NCBI GenBank assembly: GCA_938034165.1
Contig: CALHKP010000029.1
Span: forward strand, 1 to 29,208
DNA from: an uncultured Clostridia bacterium
Lineage (GTDB): Bacteria; Bacillota; Clostridia; Peptostreptococcales; Anaerovoracaceae
Length of the DNA stretch: 29,208 nt
Direction: 5' to 3'
The notes beneath the pieces are model-generated. The model saw nothing but the letters and a program-made list of their open reading frames with translations, ran no database searches and was not told the origin of the DNA. Below are positions 23,694 through 29,208 of the stretch, piece by piece (the stretch's first letter is position 1; each line of letters begins with the position of its first letter). The position numbers and the translations under genes were made by a program.

Positions 23694-24962
23694 TTAATCG
23701 TCAATTCTCAGGATGTTAGCTCCGAGAGCTCTGAATTTTTCAACGAATTTTTCATAGCCTCTTTCGATATGATAAATTTCCGAAATCGTAGTAGTTCCCT
23801 TTGCTACAAGGCCCGCAAGTACAAGAGCAGCACCGGCTCTCAGGTCCGTTGCGATTACCTCTGCACCCTCAAGCGCCTTGTTTCCCTGAACGTTTGCAAT
23901 TCTGTCCCCATCAGTCTGGATATTTGCACCCATACGGTTAAGTTCAGCAACATGCATAAATCTGTTTTCGAATACAGTCTCGATTACTGTGCTAGATCCC
24001 TTAACTGTTGTCAGAAAAGCCATAAATGGTGACTGTATGTCAGTAGGAAATCCCGGATAAGGAAGGGTCTTGATATCTGTTGCAATAAGGTCTGCCCCAA
24101 CTGCACCCACATACATTCCTTCGTCAGTCATTTCAACCGTAACACCGCACTCTCTCAGCTTTGCCGTGATAGGCTTCACGTGATCCGGAACGATATTTCT
24201 GATCAGAACTTCACCTCTTGTAATAGCACCGGCCAGCATAAAAGTTCCTGCTTCGATTCTGTCAGGAATAACTCTGTGCTCAGCTGATTTCAACTGCTTT
24301 ACACCTTCGATTTTTATTGTGTCTGTTCCGGCACCCTTAATTCTTGCTCCCATCTTATTCAAAAAGTTTGCAAGATCTACAATCTCAGGTTCCTCAGCCG
24401 CGTTTTCTATATATGTTGTTCCTTCAGCCAAAACGGCAGCTGTAATTATATTCTCCGTCGCTCCGACGCTAGGGAAATCAAGATAAATACTTGCTCCCTT
24501 AAGACCTTCCGGACCTGCCTTAGCTTCTATGTAATTTGCTTTCGAAATAATTTCGGCTCCGAGAGCCTCAAATCCCTTCAGATGAAGATCAATCGGCCTT
24601 GCTCCGATTGTGCATCCTCCCGGCATATAAACCTTTGCTGAGCCGCATCTTGCAAGAAGAGGTCCCATAATCAAAAATGATGCCCTCATTTTGGTTGCAA
24701 GATCATAATCCGCCTCAGTCTTGTTCAGCCCCTTCATATCTATATCAAGTACATTTTCCTCAACCTGAGTTATTTCTCCGCCCAGAGATTCCAAAATATC
24801 CTTCATTACATCAACGTCTCTGAGACATGGCACATCGCTGAGTCTGCACTTATCTTCGGCCAGTATTGCTGCTGCCATCAAAGGCAATACAGCGTTTTTT
24901 GCTCCGCTTACAACTACTTCTCCGTTGAGCGGTCCACTATTTTGTACTAAAAATTTTGCCAC
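23694..24962 (-). CDS. murA: UDP-N-acetylglucosamine 1-carboxyvinyltransferase MurA
   Basis: Transfers enolpyruvate from PEP to UDP-GlcNAc, the first committed step of peptidoglycan synthesis, and is the fosfomycin target; 422 aa. K22 (SGAKNAV) is conserved. The active-site cysteine is C117 in PGGCTIGARP, which predicts the usual fosfomycin-sensitive form. RASFLIMGPLLAR and GFPTDIQSPFMA are also typical. The start codon is GTG at 24962 with GGAGG seven nt upstream. It follows the abrB terminator, so it should have its own promoter, but I could not find a convincing one in the 80-bp gap. Low-GC Firmicutes often have two murA copies; this may be either. Confidence 0.96.
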   Translation of the reverse strand: MAKFLVQNSGPLNGEVVVSGAKNAVLPLMAAAILAEDKCRLSDVPCLRDVDVMKDILESLGGEITQVEENVLDIDMKGLNKTEADYDLATKMRASFLIMGPLLARCGSAKVYMPGGCTIGARPIDLHLKGFEALGAEIISKANYIEAKAGPEGLKGASIYLDFPSVGATENIITAAVLAEGTTYIENAAEEPEIVDLANFLNKMGARIKGAGTDTIKIEGVKQLKSAEHRVIPDRIEAGTFMLAGAITRGEVLIRNIVPDHVKPITAKLRECGVTVEMTDEGMYVGAVGADLIATDIKTLPYPGFPTDIQSPFMAFLTTVKGSSTVIETVFENRFMHVAELNRMGANIQTDGDRIANVQGNKALEGAEVIATDLRAGAALVLAGLVAKGTTTISEIYHIERGYEKFVEKFRALGANILRIDD

Positions 24963-25009
24963 TTCAAACCTCCATAATCAACCATCCTTACACCCTGCAG
25001 TAACGCAAC

Positions 25010-25033
25010 AAAAAGCCTGACACGCAGGCTTTT
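25010..25033 (-). terminator. Rho-independent terminator after abrB
   Basis: On the minus strand AAAAGCCTG (25025-25033) pairs perfectly with CAGGCTTTT (25011-25019) through a 5-nt loop, and ends in T residues. It lies 12 nt beyond the abrB stop and about 48 nt before the murA start. Confidence 0.85.
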
Positions 25034-25044
25034 CAAATAGCTGA

Positions 25045-25287
25045 CTATATTTTTTTAATTTCTTCTATACAGTTTTCACATACAGTTTTTCCGTTAATTT
25101 CAACTATATTGTCCGATCCACCACAAAAAATGCATGATGGTTCATACTTCTTAAGCATAATATACGGTCCGTCCACAAAAACTTCAAGAGAATCATCTGT
25201 ATTGATTCCCAGATTTCTTCTAAGTTCAATCGGAATTACTATTCTTCCAAGTGGATCCACAGGACGCACAATACCAGTAGCTTTCAT
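25045..25287 (-). CDS. abrB: AbrB/SpoVT-type transition-state regulator with zinc ribbon
   Basis: An 80-aa DNA-binding regulator. Residues 1-48 form the swapped-hairpin AbrB domain (KATGIVRPVDPLGRIVIP, ELRRNLGI), very close to Bacillus AbrB. The C-terminal third instead carries two CxxC pairs (C52/C55 and C70/C73), a probable zinc ribbon, seen in many clostridial AbrB proteins. It is expected to act as a dimer or tetramer on AT-rich promoters of stationary-phase genes. The ATG at 25287 has AAAGGAG upstream. Its position downstream of tmk-holB-ricT-trmN6 mirrors abrB in Bacillus, which supports the name. Confidence 0.9.
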   Translation of the reverse strand: MKATGIVRPVDPLGRIVIPIELRRNLGINTDDSLEVFVDGPYIMLKKYEPSCIFCGGSDNIVEINGKTVCENCIEEIKKI

Positions 25288-25314
25288 ATTATATCTCCTT
25301 TCGGGGTTATATTC

Positions 25315-25635
25315 CTATTTTTCTTTTTTTACAAGAGATACTACCGAACTTACTGCTTTTGCAATGCTTGACATTGACTTAATTACGTTCTCTTCGCCTT
25401 TCATCGCATCGGCAAAGCCTGTAACGGCAGCCTGAAGGTCATCAATTACCTGTTCAGATGACTTTGCTTTTTCTGAAACAATGGAAGTCACAACAGACGT
25501 ATCTGCCAGAATCTTATTCGTTTCCTTAACTGTTACAACAAGGTGTTTAGCTGCAACTATCAAGTATCCGATAAGAACCAGAAGCCCTATCAGTACGAGA
25601 CATATAAGCAACGTTTTAACATCTACAGTAATCAT
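25315..25635 (-). CDS. Small single-span membrane protein, unknown function (DUF948-like)
   Basis: A 106-aa protein with one hydrophobic segment near the N-terminus (about residues 8-28) and a helical, Ser/Val/Lys-rich C-terminal part likely to form a coiled coil. This resembles DUF948-type proteins by layout only. I start at the ATG at 25635, which has GGGGAGG upstream, rather than the in-frame start at 25692. A candidate promoter lies 30-58 bp upstream. It lies between trmN6 and abrB, where Bacillus has yazA and rsmI instead. I do not recognise a function. No catalytic motif is visible. Confidence 0.75.
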   Translation of the reverse strand: MITVDVKTLLICLVLIGLLVLIGYLIVAAKHLVVTVKETNKILADTSVVTSIVSEKAKSSEQVIDDLQAAVTGFADAMKGEENVIKSMSSIAKAVSSVVSLVKKEK

Positions 25636-25663
25636 AATGATACCTCCCCTTTTACTACAAATA

Positions 25664-25692
25664 ATTATATCTTTTATCAAATTTAAAAGCAA
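25664..25692 (-). promoter_or_regulatory. Possible promoter for the 106-aa membrane protein and abrB
   Basis: On the minus strand TTGCTT (25687-25692) and a perfect TATAAT (25664-25669) are 17 bp apart. The -35 match is weak (3 of 6). The two downstream genes are 27 nt apart and end at the abrB terminator. Confidence 0.5.
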
Positions 25693-25724
25693 CTATTTTG
25701 TTGATTTCCATCCATTTTTTCCCA

Positions 25725-26504
25725 TCAAAACTTATACGCCTCCAAAGCAGCCTCCGTAAAGCTGCCGTCTTCGTTTCTCAGCGTAAGTATATCATTAAAC
25801 TTAAGTTCCCGCTTTCCATTTTTCACGCAGTGAACTATCATGATATTCGGCTTGTCCTGTGCTTTTCCATTAATAAAAGTCAGTTCCTTCGGCTCCAGCT
25901 TCACCCTGCGGCAGCCCTCACATATATCTACAAGCCTCTGAGGTCTGTGAATCATAAAAAAGTCACCTCTGTCCTTAAGCAGCTTTGATGCCAGAACCAG
26001 AAAATCCTCAAGCTCCGCCTCTATCTCGTGTCTTGCCACAGCCTTCGCTCTGTTTGAACTTTCTATCGCACATGACCCCTTCGCATAGGGAGGATTCGAC
26101 GTCACAAGATCAAAACTTCCGGCCAGCTCCGGGTAATTGCCCAGAAAGTCCTTAACATTGTCATTATACACCGCAACTCTGCCGCCCAAATTATTTATGG
26201 ATATATTTTCTTTCGCAAGGTCAAAAGAATGCTTCTGAACCTCTATCCCGGCAATAAACTCCGCCTTTGTCTTTGCCGACAAAATCAAAGGGATTATCCC
26301 TGTGCCTGTTCCCATATCCATTATCCGCCTGAAATTCCGGCTCCCAGTTGCCTTAGGTGCAGCATCCGCCAGAAGAACAGCGTCAGTCCCATAGCAAAAC
26401 TCCTCCGGGCACTGTTTGAGCTTAAGCCCGCCAAATCCGATATCATCTATCCGATATATATTTTTATCTTCCAAAAAATCTGCCCTTTCGTTTCTTTCTG
26501 TCAC
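25725..26504 (-). CDS. trmN6: tRNA1(Val) adenine-N6 methyltransferase-like protein (YfiC/YabB, TrmN6)
   Basis: SAM-dependent methyltransferase of up to 259 aa. Visible motifs are the substrate-loop region CYGTDAVLLADAAP, the SAM-binding MDMGTGTGIIPL (residues 62-73) and the catalytic NPPY (137-140), with HEIEAELEDFL after it. It is expected to modify A37 of tRNA or a related RNA adenine. The start is uncertain. GTG at 26504 has no clear Shine-Dalgarno and an in-frame stop 15 nt upstream. TTG at 26474 has AAAGG at a good distance and would trim ten residues that the family normally lacks. It lies 34 nt after ricT, in the same relative place as yabB in Bacillus. Confidence 0.88.
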   Translation of the reverse strand: MTERNERADFLEDKNIYRIDDIGFGGLKLKQCPEEFCYGTDAVLLADAAPKATGSRNFRRIMDMGTGTGIIPLILSAKTKAEFIAGIEVQKHSFDLAKENISINNLGGRVAVYNDNVKDFLGNYPELAGSFDLVTSNPPYAKGSCAIESSNRAKAVARHEIEAELEDFLVLASKLLKDRGDFFMIHRPQRLVDICEGCRRVKLEPKELTFINGKAQDKPNIMIVHCVKNGKRELKFNDILTLRNEDGSFTEAALEAYKF

Positions 26505-26538
26505 TGTCGCGCAGGTCCACTAAAGCTGACCCCACCGT

Positions 26539-27471
26539 TTACTCTTTTATGATTTCCTTTAGCTCGTCAATATACTTATCATCTACGTCCGCAAAGATAT
26601 TTTTGTTTGAGTTAGATGAAGATTTTTTCTTCGGATTCAGTCTCTTAAGATCATCTTTGTAATATGTGTAGATATCAGCTGAAAGCTTCTCGCTTCCATC
26701 CTCTTCCTTTTCACCCGTAAACAATCGGACCTTTACTTTGCCATCAAGCAGATTAGTGTCAATTACTTTGCCAACGCCGTCTCTTGTCTTAACCTTTTCT
26801 CCGGTATCAGGCATACCCTTTTTCATTTCAAGATAATTATCATTTTCGTACTTAAGACAGCACATCAGTCTTCCGCAAATACCCGAAATCTTTGTAGGGT
26901 TCAAAGAAAGCTTCTGTAACTTAGCCATTTTGATTGAAACCGGCTGAAAATCCGAAAGCCACGATGCACAACAAAGACTCTTGCCGCAGGATCCTATTCC
27001 TCCCAACATCTTTGCCTCATCTCTCACGCCAATCTGTCTCAGCTCGATTCTCATTCTGAAAACGCTGGCCAAATCCTTAACCAGCTCCCTGAAATCAACT
27101 CTTCCGTCAGCTGTAAAATAAAAAATTATCTTATTATTATCAAAAGTATACTCCACATCGATGAGCTTCATCTCGAGATTGTGCTTTTTTACTTTTTCCT
27201 GACATATTTCCAGAGCCTTTGCCTTCTTGCTCTCGTTTTCCTTGTGCTTTTTCTTATCCGCCTTTGTTGCCAGTCTTACAATATTTTTAAGAGGCTGAAT
27301 AACATCCTCTTCCTTTATCATTGTAGGCTCCATAGAAACGAGGCCATATTCCATACCTCTTGCAGTCTCCACGATGACTGCATCTCCTGTCTTGAGATTT
27401 TCCACAGCTCCCGGCGCAAAGTAATACACCTTGCCCGCACTTTTAAATTTTACACCTACGACACTTACCAT
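26539..27471 (-). CDS. ricT: PSP1-domain protein RicT (YaaT)
   Basis: A 310-aa PSP1-family protein. In Bacillus RicT forms a complex with RicA and RicF that carries Fe-S clusters and helps RNase Y process mRNAs; it also affects sporulation and competence. The PSP1 core spans about residues 50-200, with RIELRQIGVRDEAKMLGGIG. Cysteine motifs CGKSLCC and CGRLMCCL are likely Fe-S ligands. The last 40 residues are low-complexity (KKKSSSNSNKN) with an acidic end. The ATG at 27471 lies across the holB stop with GGAGG 7 nt before it; an extension to 27504 is not needed. RicA and RicF are not in the window. Confidence 0.93.
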   Translation of the reverse strand: MVSVVGVKFKSAGKVYYFAPGAVENLKTGDAVIVETARGMEYGLVSMEPTMIKEEDVIQPLKNIVRLATKADKKKHKENESKKAKALEICQEKVKKHNLEMKLIDVEYTFDNNKIIFYFTADGRVDFRELVKDLASVFRMRIELRQIGVRDEAKMLGGIGSCGKSLCCASWLSDFQPVSIKMAKLQKLSLNPTKISGICGRLMCCLKYENDNYLEMKKGMPDTGEKVKTRDGVGKVIDTNLLDGKVKVRLFTGEKEEDGSEKLSADIYTYYKDDLKRLNPKKKSSSNSNKNIFADVDDKYIDELKEIIKE

Positions 27472-27473
27472 AT

Positions 27474-28310
27474 CTATCCTCCAATTTTCAAAACCAGGCC
27501 GCAAAGGATATATTTGTAATTTGCATTTATTGCAAGAGCTTTCCTGCAGCTTTCAATATTTTCTATTGCTTCAACCGCCTGTCTTCTGTCCATCAACTCT
27601 GACCTATTGCTTTTTATATATTCGCCCAAAAGAACTTCCATAGCATCAAAAAACATCAGAAGTTCATCCTTATTCTTTATATGTTTCAACAAATAGCTTT
27701 TCTGCTTATCAAAGATTTCATCCTCAACCGCCATGCGAATCGCTTCCTGTGCCACCCTGTAGAAGTCCGAATCCTCTATCTGCGCCCCGTCAAAGCTACT
27801 GTGCAGATAATACCTGACGCATCTCGATTTGATTGTTATCAGAAGGTTTTCCGTATTTTCCGACAACAAAACTATCACAGTGCCGGCCGGAGGCTCTTCC
27901 AATGTCTTAAGAAGCTTATCCTGAGCCTCAACTGTAAGCTTATCCGCATTCTTAATAAGTACAAGATTTCTACCCAGCGCCCCGGAAGGTTTTCTCATAA
28001 TTTTCTTCTGAAGCTCTAAGATGTCACTAACCTTTATAGAACTTACCGCTCCGTCCTTTTCTCCGTCTCCCAAAACATAAAGATCTTCATACACCAGACT
28101 CTCTACATTATGGCACTCTCTACATACGTCGCACCCCTCACCGGGTCTATGGCTGCATACCAACGCCTTAAAAAAATCTATTGCAAGGATTTCCTTCTCT
28201 GAAAGCGAATCCCCCTCAAAGATATATGCATGAACAACATTACCTTTTCTTATGGATTCACTGAGCCTTCCGGCTGCTTTTGCATTAACCCTATTATTTG
28301 CAAGACTCAT
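27474..28310 (-). CDS. holB: DNA polymerase III delta' subunit
   Basis: Clamp-loader delta' subunit, 278 aa. The N-terminal AAA+ domain has a degenerate P-loop (GDSLSEKE), as expected for a subunit that does not hydrolyse ATP. Zinc-binding cysteines are visible in CSHRPGEGCDVCRECH. KLLKTLEEPP and the SRC motif in IKSRCVRYY are diagnostic. The ATG at 28310 has GAGGGAAGAA upstream; a TTG at 28343 further into tmk is in frame but poorly supported. It overlaps the tmk stop by 17 nt. The sequence is typical and the gene is probably essential. Confidence 0.94.
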   Translation of the reverse strand: MSLANNRVNAKAAGRLSESIRKGNVVHAYIFEGDSLSEKEILAIDFFKALVCSHRPGEGCDVCRECHNVESLVYEDLYVLGDGEKDGAVSSIKVSDILELQKKIMRKPSGALGRNLVLIKNADKLTVEAQDKLLKTLEEPPAGTVIVLLSENTENLLITIKSRCVRYYLHSSFDGAQIEDSDFYRVAQEAIRMAVEDEIFDKQKSYLLKHIKNKDELLMFFDAMEVLLGEYIKSNRSELMDRRQAVEAIENIESCRKALAINANYKYILCGLVLKIGG

Positions 28311-28929
28311 TTCTTCCCTCAAAAATCTTATCAAGTTTATCAAAGATAAGTGCTTTGACTTCTTCTATCGTCCCTGAAGCATCGATTACTATAAACCTAT
28401 CCTCATTCATCATCTGTCGGTATCCGTCATACACTCTCAAATGAAACTCATTCTTTTCTTTTTCTAGCCTGTCAAAGTTGTCACTCTTAATTCTGCTCTT
28501 TCCCGTAACAGGATCGAGATTCAAAAAAAATGTATAATCGGGAATGCATCCCGCAACAGCATAGGAATTAATTGCCTTAACCGCATCAATCAGCCCTCTT
28601 CCATAACCCTGATAAGCAAGGCTCGAATCTACAAATCTGTCCGAAACAAAATTAACTCCCGACTCAAGTGTAGGAACAATTTTTTCCTGCACGTGCTGGG
28701 CTCTTGATGCAGCATACAGAAGAACTTCTGTCATATCACACATCTCTGAGTTTTCCTTATCAAGAATAATCTCCCTGATTTTTTCACCTATAGGAGTACC
28801 TCCGGGTTCCCTGCTGAAAACCACCGGTATATCTCTCGACCCAAAATATTCTTTTATATTTGCAAGCTGCGTGGACTTACCGGATCCGTCAGATCCTTCT
28901 ATTGAAAAAAACAAACCTCTATTGTTCAT
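28294..28929 (-). CDS. tmk: Thymidylate kinase
   Basis: Phosphorylates dTMP to dTDP; 211 aa. The P-loop is EGSDGSGKST (residues 11-20), SREPGGTPIGEKIR holds the DRX-like substrate segment, and DRFVDSSLAYQGYGRG is the conserved TMP-binding block. The ATG at 28929 has AAAGGCGG and an AGAGG stretch upstream, 3 nt after the stop codon of the small membrane gene. It overlaps holB at its 3' end. In Bacillus tmk opens the same block, but there darA and yaaR lie between tmk and holB and are missing here. Confidence 0.96.
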   Translation of the reverse strand: MNNRGLFFSIEGSDGSGKSTQLANIKEYFGSRDIPVVFSREPGGTPIGEKIREIILDKENSEMCDMTEVLLYAASRAQHVQEKIVPTLESGVNFVSDRFVDSSLAYQGYGRGLIDAVKAINSYAVAGCIPDYTFFLNLDPVTGKSRIKSDNFDRLEKEKNEFHLRVYDGYRQMMNEDRFIVIDASGTIEEVKALIFDKLDKIFEGRNESCK

Positions 28930-28932
28930 CCT

Positions 28933-29040
28933 CTACCGCCTTTTAGTTATTTCTTTCATTAATTTTCTAAAAAAGTATAATACATATAACGCAAACGGAA
29001 TGCTAACTAAAATTCCAAAAGCTAATTTTAATAGAAACAT
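28933..29040 (-). CDS. Putative 35-aa single-span membrane peptide upstream of tmk
   Basis: A short frame starting MFLLKLAFGILV and ending KEITKRR. Nearly all of residues 1-25 is hydrophobic, and the C-terminus is strongly basic, so an inner-membrane peptide with a cytoplasmic tail is predicted. A GGAGG lies 15 nt before the ATG, slightly far; a CTG just upstream would be nearer. The stop codon is 3 nt before the tmk ATG, which suggests coupling. I do not recognise the family. It could also be only a leader of tmk. Confidence 0.5.
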   Translation of the reverse strand: MFLLKLAFGILVSIPFALYVLYFFRKLMKEITKRR

Positions 29041-29092
29041 CAGTTACTTTTAGATCCTCCTGACTAATCTCTAATCAAAAACATATACTAAA

Positions 29093-29101
29093 ATTATATC
29101 A
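29093..29101 (-). promoter_or_regulatory. Possible extended -10 promoter for the tmk operon
   Basis: On the minus strand TGATATAAT fits an extended -10 (TGnTATAAT), with TATAAT at 29093-29098. No good -35 is seen. It lies just after the rRNA terminator and about 50 nt before the small membrane peptide. Confidence 0.45.
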
Positions 29102-29122
29102 TAAAAATAATTCATTTCATAG

Positions 29123-29152
29123 AAAAAAAAGACAGGCCCTTTTAAGCCTGTC
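29123..29152 (-). terminator. Rho-independent terminator of the rRNA operon
   Basis: On the minus strand GACAGGC (29146-29152) pairs perfectly with GCCTGTC (29131-29137), followed by eight T residues (29123-29130). It lies immediately after the 3' end of the 5S rRNA. Confidence 0.9.
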
Positions 29153-29155
29153 CAA

Positions 29156-29208
29156 ACCGGCAACGTCCTGCTTTCCCAGGCAGTCTCCCGCCAAGTATCA
29201 TCGGCGCT
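29156..29208 (-). rRNA. rrf: 5S ribosomal RNA, 3' portion (cut by window edge)
   Basis: The minus strand reads AGCGCCGATGATACTTGGCG, then GGAGACTGCCTGGG, then GACGTTGCCGG. This matches the conserved 3' half of bacterial 5S rRNA (helix IV/loop E region and the 3' strand of helix I). The 5' half lies outside the window. A terminator follows at once, so this is the end of an rRNA operon oriented with the tmk genes. The exact 3' end is uncertain by a few bases. Confidence 0.88.

Noticed and set aside
25725..26504. Frameshift or broken 5' end in trmN6
   Set aside because: The weak start signals at first suggested damage, but the methyltransferase motifs are complete in one frame and a TTG start with a Shine-Dalgarno is available at 26474.
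1..29208. CRISPR array, prophage or insertion sequence
   Set aside because: No regularly spaced direct repeats, transposase or integrase motifs, or phage structural genes were seen. All long frames are explained by chromosomal genes.

Overview
The window looks like chromosome from an anaerobic, low-to-moderate GC Firmicute of the class Clostridia. Evidence: strong AGGAGG-type ribosome binding sites, sigma-A-like promoters, Firmicute marker genes (whiA, abrB, ricT, class III fructose-bisphosphatase, dlt genes), a trimeric [FeFe]-hydrogenase, and a short SufC/SufB Fe-S assembly pair. No species is assigned. Every protein gene lies on the minus strand; the only plus-strand gene is one tRNA. I see no CRISPR array, transposase, integrase or phage gene.

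Following transcription (right to left): the right edge holds the 3' end of a 5S rRNA and its terminator. Next come a 35-residue membrane peptide, tmk, holB, ricT and trmN6, which is a reduced form of the tmk-to-abrB block of Bacillus. A 106-residue single-span membrane protein and a zinc-ribbon AbrB follow, ending in a terminator. Then come murA, class III fbp, a tRNA-Arg(ACG) on the other strand, and sufC-sufB. The hydCBA operon follows with its own promoter.

A probable long operon then starts at a good promoter ahead of a D-serine dehydratase gene: dsdA, a YfcE-type phosphodiesterase, an AI-2E family permease, murB, a PHP hydrolase and rapZ. In many Firmicutes rapZ is followed by yvcK and whiA. 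Here yvcK is absent and a beta-keto acid cleavage enzyme (kce type) sits in that slot with its own promoter and terminator, followed by whiA.

The left third carries dltA-dltB-dltC-dltD. A very short gene overlaps the end of dltD and encodes a 53-residue single-span peptide ending in FAYAEF, which fits the FxYxxF C-terminal motif of the DltX microprotein. DltX is usually encoded upstream of dltA, so its position at the 3' end is the most interesting observation here. The left edge carries a DEAD-box RNA helicase whose 3' end overlaps, in another frame, the start of an rlmD-type 23S rRNA methyltransferase that runs off the window.

Main themes are envelope synthesis and charge (dlt, murA, murB, D-serine removal), fermentative redox (hydCBA), Fe-S assembly (sufCB) and housekeeping replication and RNA functions. 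The least explained elements are the relocated dltX-like gene, the kce insertion with its terminator just ahead of whiA, and a possible structured leader before sufC.
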